A stretch of DNA of 64,000 nt from contig NZ_JAINWA010000003.1 of NCBI RefSeq assembly GCF_021021555.1, forward strand, positions 1,178,001 to 1,242,000, read 5' to 3'. The position numbers were made by a program, and so were the translations under genes. This stretch comes from Teretinema zuelzerae (lineage in GTDB: Bacteria; Spirochaetota; Spirochaetia; Treponematales; Treponemataceae). This document shows, piece after piece, positions 51,650 to 61,622 of the stretch. Position 1 is the first letter of the stretch; every line of letters begins with the position of its first letter. Below the pieces are notes generated by a model that worked only from the letters and a program-made list of their open reading frames with translations, searched no databases and was not told where the DNA came from.

Positions 51650-53029
51650 ATGATACAGAAATCTCGCCGCGGCTCGGCCGGGGCGCTCACATACGCTCTT
51701 GTTTTCGCCTTTCTCGCAGGCCTCCCGCCGGCGCTCGCTTTCGGGGAACCGCGTCTCGAGCCGGACGAGCGCCTCCTTGCTCGAAATCCGCCGACGCACG
51801 GGCTGGACGCGAAAAGCTTCGCGGCTCTTGCCCTTATAGCGTCCGGCGCCGGAGATCAAACCGAAAGGCTTGAGGCGGAGCTCTCGTCCATGGGCGATGA
51901 ACTGGCGTCTCTGGCGGAAAATGCAACCGGCGGCAGGGAAAAAACCGAACTCATACTCGCTTTCATGTACGAGAAGACCTTATCGCGATACTCGGAATTC
52001 CAGACGCGGCTCGACATAGCCATTCAAAAGGGAGAATACAACTGCGTTTCCTCGAGCGTGCTGTTCGCCTATTTCGCGAAGCGGCTCGGCCTGGAAACCT
52101 ACGGCAACGAAACGCCGAACCACTCGTTCTGTACCGTGCTCGTCGACGGCAAGCCGATAGACGTAGAAACAACGAATCCCTTCGGCTTCGATCCGGGAAA
52201 CAGAAAAGAACTTCCCGGAGAGCGGGAGGGAGAAACCCGGTATCTTCTCGTGCCGAAAACGACGTATCGGAACAGAACGAAAATCGACGATAGAAGACTT
52301 ATAGCCCTTATATACAACAACCGCATAAGTATGCTTGAACGCAGCGGCCGCTTCGAAGAAGCGGCGGGTCTCGCCGTCGATGCGCTGACGCTGCAGGGCG
52401 AAAACGCTCCCCCTGGAGAAATCGCCGACAGGTTCCTGAATTACGCGATAAATCTGTCTGCAGGCGGGGATCATGAAAAGGCCCTCGGTTTCGTAGAGCG
52501 GGCGCGCGGAGAGTTCTTCGATTTTCCGCGCTACCGGGAATTCGAGAATAATACGGTACAGAACGCCGCCGCCGATCTGGTAAAGAAGGAAGAATACGAT
52601 GAAGCGCGCCGGCTTCTCGCCCGTTACCGGCTGCGCGTAGACCCGTCTGTTTTCAAGAAAACGGCCGTCTATGTGTGGGCGAAAAAAGCGGAAACCGCGG
52701 CGCGCGGACGGGATTGGCTCGCCGCGGCCGCCGTAGTCGAAGAGGGCCTGGCCGAAATTCCCGGCGACAAGTCCCTGCAGAACCAGAGGAACGCCTACCG
52801 GGATAATTTCGCGGTAGAAGTCCACAACCGCTTCGCCGCAGAGATGAACAGGGGAAACAGGGCGAGGCTCGCCGCATTCTGGAAGAGAGCCTTGCATTCG
52901 TGCCCGAAAGCGCCCTCCTCAAGCAGGATCTCGCTCAGCTGGAAAAGATCCGCTAAGGCGCATCGATATTTCCGCGAAGATCATGGAGAAGCTCCGAGCC
53001 GAGCATCCGAGGCCGTCAATTTTTATTGA
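51650..53029 (+). CDS. Secreted transglutaminase-like protein with TPR tail, probable frameshift
   Basis: A 459-aa protein as read. It has a signal peptide (ALTYALVFAFLAGLPPALA), a transglutaminase/SirB1-like core with C in YNCVSSSVLFAYFAKRLGL, H in NHSFCTV and D in DVETT, then helical TPR-like repeats. From about residue 400 the frame looks wrong. Reading the other frame from near 52860 gives EARRILEESLAFVPES, a normal TPR helix pair, and a stop at 52956. A one-base deletion near 52852-52864 would explain this. The start at 51650 has GGAGGATGC upstream. Confidence 0.75.
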   Translation: MIQKSRRGSAGALTYALVFAFLAGLPPALAFGEPRLEPDERLLARNPPTHGLDAKSFAALALIASGAGDQTERLEAELSSMGDELASLAENATGGREKTELILAFMYEKTLSRYSEFQTRLDIAIQKGEYNCVSSSVLFAYFAKRLGLETYGNETPNHSFCTVLVDGKPIDVETTNPFGFDPGNRKELPGEREGETRYLLVPKTTYRNRTKIDDRRLIALIYNNRISMLERSGRFEEAAGLAVDALTLQGENAPPGEIADRFLNYAINLSAGGDHEKALGFVERARGEFFDFPRYREFENNTVQNAAADLVKKEEYDEARRLLARYRLRVDPSVFKKTAVYVWAKKAETAARGRDWLAAAAVVEEGLAEIPGDKSLQNQRNAYRDNFAVEVHNRFAAEMNRGNRARLAAFWKRALHSCPKAPSSSRISLSWKRSAKAHRYFREDHGEAPSRASEAVNFY

Positions 53030-53055
53030 CAGGAGAAAGTCCGATACCGTACTAT
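53026..53055 (+). promoter_or_regulatory. putP promoter
   Basis: TTGACA (53026-53031) and TACTAT (53050-53055) with 18 bases between them. It lies in the doubtful 3' tail of the preceding gene, which further supports an earlier stop for that gene. Confidence 0.7.
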
Positions 53056-53104
53056 CTTCAAGTTGCTGAATTCAGTTTCAATTCGTTTTTCTCGGAGGTT
53101 CTCG

Positions 53105-54568
53105 GTGGTTTTTCTAATAGAATTCGGACTTTATCTTCTTTTAATGCTCGCGATCGGCTTTTATTCAATGAAGAAGACAAGCACTCACGCGGACTTTCTC
53201 ATCGGCGGCAGAACGCTCGGACCGATAACGTCGGCAATCAGTGCGGGAGCGTCGGATATGTCGAGCTGGCTTCTTCTCGGGCTTCCCGGCGCCGTTTTCG
53301 CGAGCGGTCTGGTAGAAGGCGTCTGGATCTCGCTGGGACTCACCATCGGCGCCTACCTCAACTGGCTCATCGTGGCCGGAAGGCTCCGCTCCTTAAGCGA
53401 AAAGCTCGGAGCGATCACACTGCCGTCTTTCATCGCCAAGAGATTCGAAGACGAAAGCGGTCTTCTCAAAATTTCGTCGACCGCCGTCATCCTCTTTTTC
53501 TTCACCCTCTACGTCGCCTCGGGACTGAAGGGCGGAACCCTCCTTTTCGCGCATACCTTCGGAGCTTCCGAGCAGACCGCGATGATCATCACGACGGTAG
53601 TGGTTGTGTCCTACACCTTCCTCGGCGGCTACATGGCCGTCTGCTGGACAGATCTCATCCAGGGGCTGCTGATGCTCACCGCCCTTGTGTTCTGCGCGGT
53701 TCTCGGCTATACGGCGATCGCGGGAGCGGGATCCGGCATCGCAGCGGCTAATCCGCAGGCGTTCAAGTTCTCCACCGGAACGCTCACCGCGGCCTCCCTC
53801 ATGGCCTGGGGCTTCGGATATTTCGGCCAGCCGCACATACTCACCCGTTTCATCGGCATCCGCAGCATCAAGGACGTAAAACGCGCCCGCCGGGTCGGGA
53901 TCACCTGGATGGTGCTTTGCCTCGTCCTCGCCTGCGCCATCGGCCTCATCGGAATCGGATACAATGCCGTTCATGCCCTTCCGGGAGTCGCGGGAGACGG
54001 CGGAAACAGCGAGCGGGTATTCCTCGCCCTGGCGACGGCCCTCTTGCATCCGGTTTTCGCCGGCTTCGTGCTCGCAGCCGTTCTGGCCGCAGTCATGTCA
54101 ACGGCGGACTCGCAGCTCCTCGTGCTCACCTCCTCCCTTACCGAGGACATACCCTTCATCGCGAAGCTCCCTGACGAAAAACGCAAACTCATCAGCCGGC
54201 TCGGCGTCGTTGGATTCGCCCTGCTCGCCTTCATCATCGCGGCGACCGACAAGGGCTCGATCCTCCACATGGTCGGCTACGCATGGGGCGGATTCGGAGC
54301 CGCGTTCGCGCCGCTCGTTCTGTTATCGCTTCTCTGGAAAGGCGCGACCAAGTGGGGCGCCTTCGCCGGAATGGTTTCAGGGTCGATCACCATCTTCGTG
54401 GTGAAAAACTTCATCAAGGTTCCCGGCGAATATTTCTACGAGCTGTTGCCCGGCTTCTTCGTCGCGCTGATCGCCATCGTGCTGGTCAGCCTCGCCACGA
54501 AAAAACCCTCAGACTCGGTGCTCAAGGCCCTCGAGGAAACTCAGGCGGAAGTAAAAGCCGCCCGGTAA
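53105..54568 (+). CDS. putP: Sodium/proline symporter
   Basis: A 487-aa sodium:solute symporter with 13 membrane segments. Family landmarks are FLIGGRTLGPITSAISAGASDMSSWLLLGLPG (about 37-68, sodium site), GYMAVCWTDLIQG (about 180) and VLAAVMSTADSQLLVLTSSL (about 330). The start is a GTG at 53105, six bases after GGAGG; the ATG at 53063 lies at the transcription start and lacks a ribosome binding site. It imports proline as carbon, nitrogen or osmoprotectant source. Confidence 0.88.
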   Translation: MVFLIEFGLYLLLMLAIGFYSMKKTSTHADFLIGGRTLGPITSAISAGASDMSSWLLLGLPGAVFASGLVEGVWISLGLTIGAYLNWLIVAGRLRSLSEKLGAITLPSFIAKRFEDESGLLKISSTAVILFFFTLYVASGLKGGTLLFAHTFGASEQTAMIITTVVVVSYTFLGGYMAVCWTDLIQGLLMLTALVFCAVLGYTAIAGAGSGIAAANPQAFKFSTGTLTAASLMAWGFGYFGQPHILTRFIGIRSIKDVKRARRVGITWMVLCLVLACAIGLIGIGYNAVHALPGVAGDGGNSERVFLALATALLHPVFAGFVLAAVLAAVMSTADSQLLVLTSSLTEDIPFIAKLPDEKRKLISRLGVVGFALLAFIIAATDKGSILHMVGYAWGGFGAAFAPLVLLSLLWKGATKWGAFAGMVSGSITIFVVKNFIKVPGEYFYELLPGFFVALIAIVLVSLATKKPSDSVLKALEETQAEVKAAR

Positions 54569-54596
54569 GGCCGTTCCGCAAACTCAAGTAAAAGGA

Positions 54597-54633
54597 AAAG
54601 CCGCGGAGAGTTTCTTCTCCGCGGCTTTTTTTT
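54597..54633 (+). terminator. putP terminator
   Basis: AGCCGCGGAGA pairs with TCTCCGCGGCT around a six-base loop, with eight T after it. The following 130 bases hold no gene; the motif GGCGCCATTCAG is repeated imperfectly in tandem at about 54659-54698. Confidence 0.9.
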
Positions 54634-54763
54634 AACCACAGTAAACCGTTGCCAGCCGCGCCATTCAGACGGCGCCATTCAGCCGGCGACCTTCAGTACG
54701 CGGCGAAGAAATCGTCCCGGCGGCCGCCGCATCATAAAACGCAGCCGGCTGCTAACGCTCCGA

Positions 54764-55678
54764 CTATGCCGGAGCGACGCGGTTGCGGCCCTCTTTTTTC
54801 GCGGCGTACAAAGCCTCGTCCGCGCGCCGGGCAAGATCGAGCGGAGAACCTTCGGGAGTCGCCAGCAAGGACGCGCATCCGATGGAAACGGTGACGACCG
54901 GCGCGGCCGGAGACGAGTCGTGCGGAATGCCGAGATCGTATACGGCCTTCAACATGGCTTCGGCAAGCGGGAGGGCCTTATCCCTTCCGACCGACGGAAG
55001 CACGGCGGCGAACTCTTCTCCGCCGTATCTGCAGAGCATTTCCAGAGAGCGGTGCAGAACCGAAGAAAGCGCCTGAGCGACCCTCCTGAGGCACACATCG
55101 CCGGCGCCGTGGCCGTAGCGGTCGTTGAAAGCCTTAAAATGGTCGATATCGATCATGAGCATGCTCACTTCCTGCATATCGCGGGCGCACCGCTTCCAGA
55201 CGGTATCGAGATGCTCATCGTAGCTTCTGCGGTTGGGGATACCGGTCAAACCGTCCGTTCGCGCTATTTCTCGAAGCAGATCGGTGCGCACCTTCAGATT
55301 GATCTGATTTCGTATGCGCGCCGAAACGACCATCGGCTGGAAGGGTTTAACGATGTAGTCCGACCCCCCCAGTAAGAAACCTCTTTCCTCGTCCTGGGCG
55401 TCGTGGCGAGCGGTAATGAATATAACCGGAATATCTCTCGTACGGTCTTCCGATTTGAGCTTCTTGCACACCTCGTAGCCGTCGACATCGGGCATGTTGA
55501 TGTCCAGCAGCACAAGGTCCGGAGGCGTCTGGCTCTGCGCGATCTCGAGCGCCTTGGAGCCGCAGGTTGCCGCGAGAATTTCATAATCCTCGGAGAGCAG
55601 GCGTGACAAGAGCTGTATATTCATCGGCTGATCGTCCACGATCAGGATGCTTGGAATGTGTTTCACCGATCTATTCAT
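54764..55678 (-). CDS. REC-GGDEF response regulator, diguanylate cyclase
   Basis: A 304-aa protein with a receiver domain (phospho-acceptor D59 in LVLLDINMPDVDG, lysine in IVKPF) and a GGDEF domain with GGEEF at 219-223. It would make cyclic di-GMP when phosphorylated. The inhibitory RxxD site expected five residues before GGEEF reads RSLE, so feedback inhibition may be absent. Its start overlaps the stop of the hybrid kinase by four bases, which makes that kinase its likely partner. Confidence 0.92.
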   Translation of the reverse strand: MNRSVKHIPSILIVDDQPMNIQLLSRLLSEDYEILAATCGSKALEIAQSQTPPDLVLLDINMPDVDGYEVCKKLKSEDRTRDIPVIFITARHDAQDEERGFLLGGSDYIVKPFQPMVVSARIRNQINLKVRTDLLREIARTDGLTGIPNRRSYDEHLDTVWKRCARDMQEVSMLMIDIDHFKAFNDRYGHGAGDVCLRRVAQALSSVLHRSLEMLCRYGGEEFAAVLPSVGRDKALPLAEAMLKAVYDLGIPHDSSPAAPVVTVSIGCASLLATPEGSPLDLARRADEALYAAKKEGRNRVAPA

Positions 55679-58600
55679 GGCAGCCGCACCCCCGCCTCTC
55701 GTGCTATATCCTCGATTAATGCTAATGCTTCTTCATAGCGAAAGGAAGCGACAAGCGAAGAAAGATCGCGAATTCTCTGAATGGAGTCGTCGCTTTCCAG
55801 CTTATCCTCCAAAAAGCCCGATACGGCTTCGGAGAGCCCGGAGGGAACAACCTTGTTCTTCCGGAGCATAGCCGCGAGACTGCTTACAAGAGAAGGATCG
55901 AACGTTTCGGCGGCGGGAATCGGAGCGGGCTTGAGGACGCCGGCGAAACGGAGCTCTCGGAGCGAGGTTCGTACGCTCTCGAGCTCGTCCTCCAAAGCCT
56001 CAAGAACCGCCTCTTCGGGAGCTTTCTCCAATAGATAAAAAGACTCGGCCCGGGCGGCGAGTTCTGACAGCCGTATCGCTCCAAGAGTCGCTGAAATTCC
56101 CTTCAGAGAGTGGCACGCCGATCTCGCCTGTTGGACCGAAAGCAGGGAAAGCTTGACCCTGATATTCTGATAGTTCTTGTCGAGATCGTCCAGGAAACGG
56201 TCTAGAAGCTCCATATAAAACGGCACGTCGGAATCAGCGCGCTTGAGCGCGGCGTCGAGGTCGAAACCGGGCAGTTCTTCGGGTAAACCGGGAATTGACC
56301 GGCTGTTCGAACGCATCGGAGCTGACGCGGTTGTTAAAGAGGTTTGAAGGTACTTTTTCAAAATAGTGAAGAGCTTTTCCGTGTTCAGCGGTTTTTCCAT
56401 ATGTCCGTTCATTCCCGATTCGGCGATTCGTCTGAAATCCTCTTCCTGAACCGCCGCAGTAAGCGCGATGACGGGCAGATCGGGCAAAACTGCGCGAATG
56501 CGGCGGGTAGTCTCGTACCCGTCCATCTCCGGCATCTGCACGTCCATGAGCACCAGATCGAATCCGGCGGATTCAAGCGCCTCGAGAGCGCGAGCTCCGT
56601 TTTCCGCGACGGAAACCTCGGCCCCGGACCGCTTGAGCCAGCGGACGGCAACCTCGCGATTGAGTTCGTTATCCTCTACCACCAGAATGCGCGCGCCCGT
56701 CAGATCCGGTATTTCGGAAACGGCAGGCTCGCGGCCGTTCGTATTATGCGCGTCCGCCAGAGCCGAACGTACATTCCGGCGCGAGACCGGCTTGCTCAAG
56801 AAGGCATCGGGAACAAAGGGATATTCTTTCAGATAACCGGATAGTATCACCGCCGATCCGGAACCCTGCGGTTCGCCCCGGAGGGATTTCAACTCCTCAA
56901 GTTCATTCGGCTCCAAGGCGAACGCCGAATCCAGAATCAACAGGGATCCGTCACCCTCAGTCAGCGAATTCTTGCGCAGCGCATCAAGCGCGGAGCGTAT
57001 CGTCGGGAGAATCGCCGATTCCCATCCGAGTTCTTCCAGAAATTGCTGAATCTGAGCCGCGGACTCCTCGTCGCTCTCGGCGATACACGCCCGCCTCCCG
57101 GCGCCGAACGGAGCGGACACAGCAGACTGAGCGGACGAAGGAACGGACTCAGGCGATTCGCCCCGCTCAAGCGGCACGGCGAAACTGAAGGAGCTTCCCA
57201 ATCCGGGACGGCTGGCGACGCGCATAAAACCGCCCATCGCGGTTGCGAGCCGCTTGCAGATCACCAATCCCAGGCCGGTACCGCCGTATTTTCTCGTGGT
57301 CGACGAATCGGCTTGAGTGAACGGCGTAAACAGCGTTTTCAGCTTATCGGGAGCTATTCCGATGCCGGTATCTTCGATCCGAAAACGAATCCAGTCGATG
57401 CGGTCGCTCAAAACTCCAGAAACGGCGATGCCGGCTTCATTCAAGTCCGCGTCCGGAATCTCGTCGGAAGCGAGAAGCGATACGAACAGATCGATGCGCC
57501 CCCGGCTGGTGAATTTCACCGCGTTGCCGATCAGGTTGATTAAAACCTGGCTGATGCGCAGCCTGTCGCCGATATAAGACTCGCGCAAACCCTCGCCTTC
57601 ATGGAAATACAGATCTATCTTTTTCTGGACGAGGGCGGAGTTAAACAAGGTGCGGATCTGTTCGAATACATCTTCCAATTCGAACTGATGCCGGTCTATC
57701 GCCAGACGGCCAGACTCTATTTTCGAAAAATCGAGCACATCGTTGATGATGCCGAGAAGAAGATGAGACGATGACGCAATCTTGGAAAGCAGATCCCGGT
57801 CTTCCTCCGTCCGCGCGTTTTCAAAGGCGAGAGAGCTCAGGCCCAGGATCGCGTTCATCGGAGTGCGGATCTCATGGCTCATATTCGCGAGGAAATCGGA
57901 CTTCGCGCGGTCGGCGCGCTCGGCGGCTTCCTTTGCGCGCACGAGATTCTTTTCAAGCTCGGTCCGGTTCCGAACATTGATCAGCATGTCGGTGAACAAC
58001 TGGAGCACGCCGCGTTCCTTTTCGGTGTACGCGTGCTTTCCCCTGCAGGAATCGAAGCCGACGAAGCCGATGCACGCTCCGCGTTCCATGAGCGGAATGG
58101 CGATGAGACTCTGCACGGACTGGCTTTCAAGAATGACGCGTACACCTTCGTCCGGAGGAAGTTCCTGCACATCGGGAATAAGGACGGTGCGGCCCTGCTT
58201 ATGAGCCATGATCCATTCGGGAGCATCGTCCACGCTCACGTTCTGCAAATTTTCGATCTGCGGCGCGATTCCCTTTCTGCACCATTCATGCGTATTCGAA
58301 AAGGTACCCGCGTCCCAATCGTACGAGAAAATATACGAACGGTCCGCGTTTACGAAGAGGCCCATTTCATGGAGCGCGAAATTGATCGAATCGTCCAGCC
58401 GGTCGAGCGACAGATTAATAAAGCCCGAGGACATTCTGATGAGCATTTCCTGCATATCCATATACGATTGCAGCAAATCCTCGGTCCGCTTCCGCTCGGT
58501 GATATCCTCGGTTATTCCGGTATGGGCGATCACGGTCCCGTTCTCGTTGCGAACGGGCCGGGCTCGGGTGTTCACCCATTTCACGCGATTGTCTCCGGTC

Positions 58601-60330
58601 TTTATCCTGAAATCGACGCTGAACACTCCGGTTCTTCCGTATTCATGGCCCGCGTCCTTGACCCGAACCAGATCCTCCGGAGGTATCATCGACAACACGC
58701 TGTCTTCTAACGGCGAGCCGGCTTCTATCGACCGTCCGAGCAGCTTCTCGCAGGAAGGGCTGATATAGGAAAGCGTATTCATATCGGCGGAGAGCAGCCA
58801 GAACACCTCGGCCATGTTTTCGGTGATCATTTCCAGACGTTCTGCGTACTCGGCGAGCTCGCGGGCTACGCGCCGCTTCTCGGTAACGTCCTGGAAACTC
58901 CAGACCCTGCCGGAAATTTCGCCGTTGATCCGCTGCGGCTGGGTATACCGCTCGAAAATTCTGCCGTCTTTTAAAACGAGCTCTTCAGTGGAAACGAGCT
59001 CCGGCTGCCGGTAAAACTCGTCGACCCGGCGCAGGAACTCCTCGGAATCGGCGAGAAGGGGAAGGACTTTTTCCAGCAGCAGACCGTCCGAGAAACCGAT
59101 CGCGAGATCTTCCGGGAACCCCCACATATCAAGAAATTTCCGGTTAAAAAGTTCGATGGTGCCGTCGAGGGCGACTACAAGGATGCCGTCGCCCGTAGAA
59201 TCCAGGGTCGCGTCCAGGAGGGAGAGCGCCCGCTGATGCCGGTCGGAGGCAGCCTTTCGCTCGGTGATGTCCTCGAAAACGCCCAGAATGGCGTTCGGCC
59301 GCCCGTCTGCCCCCAGAAGCGGAACCTTTGACGTTTCAACCCACATGGTCGTGCCGTCCGGGCGCGGAAGCCCTTCGATAAACCGATATTGGGCGTTTCC
59401 GCTCCTCAATATCGAGATGTCCGTTTTGCGGAATTTTTTCGCCAGTTTTTGAGGGATCGGGAGATTGAAATCGGTTTTGCCGATCACTTCCGAAGTCGAA
59501 TTAAGCCCGACGCTTTTTGCGACCTTGGAATTGCATCCGAGATACCGGCCTTCGGCATCCTTCCAGAATACCGCCTGGGGAATAGTCTCAAGTACGAGGG
59601 CCAGAGAATCCCGGCTCAGCTTCAGCTCCGATTCCATGCGGATCCGTTCGGTGATGTCGCGGGCGGCCGCGTATACCAGCCGCCCGCGAGGACGGGTTCG
59701 CCACTCGATCCAGCGCCAGGAACCGTCACGGCAGCGGTACCGGTTGACGAAATTGAGGACTTCCTCCTGAGCCGCCAACCGGCTGATCGCAGAGAGAGTT
59801 GCCGCCATATCGTCGGGATGGACAAAGTCAAGAAACACCCTGTTTTCAAGCTCCGCGACCCCGTATCCGAGAACGTGCTCCCATTCCTTGTTCACTTTCA
59901 GGAAATGCCCGTCGATATCGGCGATGCACAACAAATCCAGATTTATGGAGAAAAAACCTTCAAGCTCCTCTGCCCTCCGGTGGTCGGAGGTAACGTCCAT
60001 GAAGATCGCCGCGAAACGGTTTTCTTCCACATAATACGCGTATACTTTGAACCATCGATCAATCGACGAGAAATACTGCTCGATCTCTCCGTTTTTTTTA
60101 TCGCGTACGATGGTACCGAAAAACACGAACCAATCGAAAGATTCCGTTGAAATATTCGGAATTACCTCGCGCGCGGTTTTTCCGATCAACGACGATGAAA
60201 CCCGGCCCGTCAATTGGGTAAAAGCCTCGTTCATCTCTAAAAAACGGAAATCGTACGGATTGCCTGCCGGATCGAGGATAAGTTCATGGAGGGCGTAGCC
60301 GAAAGGCGAATGTCGAAAAGAAGAGAACAT
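55675..60330 (-). CDS. Multi-PAS hybrid histidine kinase with GAF, two receivers and Hpt
   Basis: A 1551-aa sensor without membrane segments. It begins with several PAS/PAC modules (about five to six up to residue 630), then a GAF domain (about 640-790), the HisKA domain (phospho-His about 817 in NMSHEIRTPM), HATPase (NLIGNAVKFTS, FEDTGIGIAP-like box and GGTGLGLVI). The first receiver (about 1080-1200) is degenerate; the second has D about 1262 in LVLMDVQMPEMDG. An Hpt domain (H about 1406 in ACHSLKG) follows. A cytoplasmic redox, light or metabolite signal would pass by phosphorelay to the downstream cyclase. Confidence 0.9.
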   Translation of the reverse strand: MFSSFRHSPFGYALHELILDPAGNPYDFRFLEMNEAFTQLTGRVSSSLIGKTAREVIPNISTESFDWFVFFGTIVRDKKNGEIEQYFSSIDRWFKVYAYYVEENRFAAIFMDVTSDHRRAEELEGFFSINLDLLCIADIDGHFLKVNKEWEHVLGYGVAELENRVFLDFVHPDDMAATLSAISRLAAQEEVLNFVNRYRCRDGSWRWIEWRTRPRGRLVYAAARDITERIRMESELKLSRDSLALVLETIPQAVFWKDAEGRYLGCNSKVAKSVGLNSTSEVIGKTDFNLPIPQKLAKKFRKTDISILRSGNAQYRFIEGLPRPDGTTMWVETSKVPLLGADGRPNAILGVFEDITERKAASDRHQRALSLLDATLDSTGDGILVVALDGTIELFNRKFLDMWGFPEDLAIGFSDGLLLEKVLPLLADSEEFLRRVDEFYRQPELVSTEELVLKDGRIFERYTQPQRINGEISGRVWSFQDVTEKRRVARELAEYAERLEMITENMAEVFWLLSADMNTLSYISPSCEKLLGRSIEAGSPLEDSVLSMIPPEDLVRVKDAGHEYGRTGVFSVDFRIKTGDNRVKWVNTRARPVRNENGTVIAHTGITEDITERKRTEDLLQSYMDMQEMLIRMSSGFINLSLDRLDDSINFALHEMGLFVNADRSYIFSYDWDAGTFSNTHEWCRKGIAPQIENLQNVSVDDAPEWIMAHKQGRTVLIPDVQELPPDEGVRVILESQSVQSLIAIPLMERGACIGFVGFDSCRGKHAYTEKERGVLQLFTDMLINVRNRTELEKNLVRAKEAAERADRAKSDFLANMSHEIRTPMNAILGLSSLAFENARTEEDRDLLSKIASSSHLLLGIINDVLDFSKIESGRLAIDRHQFELEDVFEQIRTLFNSALVQKKIDLYFHEGEGLRESYIGDRLRISQVLINLIGNAVKFTSRGRIDLFVSLLASDEIPDADLNEAGIAVSGVLSDRIDWIRFRIEDTGIGIAPDKLKTLFTPFTQADSSTTRKYGGTGLGLVICKRLATAMGGFMRVASRPGLGSSFSFAVPLERGESPESVPSSAQSAVSAPFGAGRRACIAESDEESAAQIQQFLEELGWESAILPTIRSALDALRKNSLTEGDGSLLILDSAFALEPNELEELKSLRGEPQGSGSAVILSGYLKEYPFVPDAFLSKPVSRRNVRSALADAHNTNGREPAVSEIPDLTGARILVVEDNELNREVAVRWLKRSGAEVSVAENGARALEALESAGFDLVLMDVQMPEMDGYETTRRIRAVLPDLPVIALTAAVQEEDFRRIAESGMNGHMEKPLNTEKLFTILKKYLQTSLTTASAPMRSNSRSIPGLPEELPGFDLDAALKRADSDVPFYMELLDRFLDDLDKNYQNIRVKLSLLSVQQARSACHSLKGISATLGAIRLSELAARAESFYLLEKAPEEAVLEALEDELESVRTSLRELRFAGVLKPAPIPAAETFDPSLVSSLAAMLRKNKVVPSGLSEAVSGFLEDKLESDDSIQRIRDLSSLVASFRYEEALALIEDIAREAGVRLP

Positions 60331-60381
60331 CCGGAAAACCTCCGGATATAAAGGATAAGCGAGCGGGAGCCCCGGCGCAAA

Positions 60382-60410
60382 TTCCGCCGCGATTATCTAC
60401 CGCGGCGGAA
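60382..60410 (-). terminator. Terminator after the encapsulin gene
   Basis: TTCCGCCGCG pairs with CGCGGCGGAA around a nine-base loop, followed on the minus strand by TTTGCG. Confidence 0.65.
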
Positions 60411-60422
60411 GGGCAAATACAA

Positions 60423-61226
60423 TTACACTACGGTAAAGGGAACGATCGCTTCTCCGGTGATGGCCCGGAAGGTAAAGGATTCGGTAATGAACAGATCTAC
60501 CTTGGCCGAATCGTGGCCCTCGTAGCCGATCGCGAAATCCTGGCCCACGGATATTTCCAGATCCCCCGGGCGATCGGCCACCAGCAGGGCGCCGTCCACG
60601 GTTTCAGAATATATGATGCTCCCGCCGATCTGCTTGCGCACGATGGAGGCGAGGCTTCCCCCGGGCACCACATGGGCGAGGAATTTCCAGAGCGCCGGAT
60701 TGACCACGAGATTCGCCGGCCCGTCGATGCCCTCTTTCTTCAGCCTGAGCTGGGCCTCGCTCACCGCGTCGACCACGGAATCCTTATCCAGCGAAAGGGG
60801 AATCCTCGCGCTGGTTCCCGCGGCCTCGTTCAACCCCACGATTCCCGCCGGAGCGAAACCGTTGAACACGGCGCCGTCCTCGAAAGCCGCGATCTTGCGC
60901 GCCGCGTCCACCACGGACTCGAGCTCGATATCCTTCGCTCCGCGGTCGATATTGTCCAGCTCCCAGATATTCACGGAAAAACTGATCCGGCTTTCGATCA
61001 GAGGGAGCACCTGGTGCACCCCGTAGCGAACCTCGTCCTTCTTCTGTCCGGAAGGCACTTCGAGCCGGCCTTCAGGAACCGCCGCGTACGAAATTCCGAA
61101 CGGTCCGGCGACGTCGCAAAACTTTCTCGCCGCGAGATTCGCCGTAAGCGTTTCCTTCACGAGCGAATTAATCTCGGCCCACGAAGCGGGGCTTATCGGC
61201 GCAAATTCTGTTCTCAGCATATTCAT
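60423..61226 (-). CDS. Encapsulin shell protein
   Basis: A 267-aa family 1 encapsulin (linocin M18-like), which self-assembles with an HK97 phage-capsid fold into a hollow nanocompartment. Typical stretches are the N-terminal APISPASWAEIN, ARKFCDVAGPFG, the E-loop near EVRYGVHQVLPLIE and the C-terminal FRAITGEAIVPFTVV. It is coupled by an ATGA overlap to the ferritin-like cargo gene just upstream, so together they form an iron-storage compartment, useful against oxidative stress. Confidence 0.93.
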   Translation of the reverse strand: MNMLRTEFAPISPASWAEINSLVKETLTANLAARKFCDVAGPFGISYAAVPEGRLEVPSGQKKDEVRYGVHQVLPLIESRISFSVNIWELDNIDRGAKDIELESVVDAARKIAAFEDGAVFNGFAPAGIVGLNEAAGTSARIPLSLDKDSVVDAVSEAQLRLKKEGIDGPANLVVNPALWKFLAHVVPGGSLASIVRKQIGGSIIYSETVDGALLVADRPGDLEISVGQDFAIGYEGHDSAKVDLFITESFTFRAITGEAIVPFTVV

Positions 61227-61606
61227 GTGCGCTGCTCTCCTTTATTCCGCAAACTGCCGATTCCCAAATCGGCTCCAGCCTCTCCCCCCGCTCCAGCTTC
61301 TCCGCCGGAACCGGAAAGGAATTCTTCCTCCACCTCGCGGGCTCCCTCGTCGTAAAAGCCCTGCTCCGCCGGATCGAGCTCGTGCAGCAGCCGCAGGAAT
61401 TCCCCCGCGTGCACCTTCTCCTCGTCCGCGATATCGATGAGCACATTCCGGGCCAGCACATTATCAGTGGACTCCGCGATCTCCTGATACAGCTGAATGG
61501 CCTCGTATTCGGCAGCCACCATCATGCGGATCGACCGCACCAGCTCCGTATGAGTCAACTTCCGATCGCTTTTTTTAACGCTGAAAGGCGTTCCGAATTC
61601 AGGCAT
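61223..61606 (-). CDS. Encapsulated ferritin-like protein
   Basis: A 127-aa protein with the EncFtn two-helix core: E in AAEYEAIQLY and ADEEKVHAGEF, giving the E...ExxH ferroxidase ligands after dimerisation. A flexible glycine/alanine linker (about residues 100-112) leads to DLGIGSLRNK, a typical encapsulin cargo tag. It oxidises iron(II) inside the shell. The gene has AAAAGGAGAGCG upstream and overlaps the shell gene by four bases. Confidence 0.93.
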   Translation of the reverse strand: MPEFGTPFSVKKSDRKLTHTELVRSIRMMVAAEYEAIQLYQEIAESTDNVLARNVLIDIADEEKVHAGEFLRLLHELDPAEQGFYDEGAREVEEEFLSGSGGEAGAGGEAGADLGIGSLRNKGEQRT

Positions 61607-61622
61607 TTCGCTCTCCTTTTAA

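Noticed and set aside
54650-54700. Short tandem repeats GGCGCCATTCAG as a CRISPR-like array
   Set aside because: Only two or three imperfect units with no spacers; no cas genes in the window.
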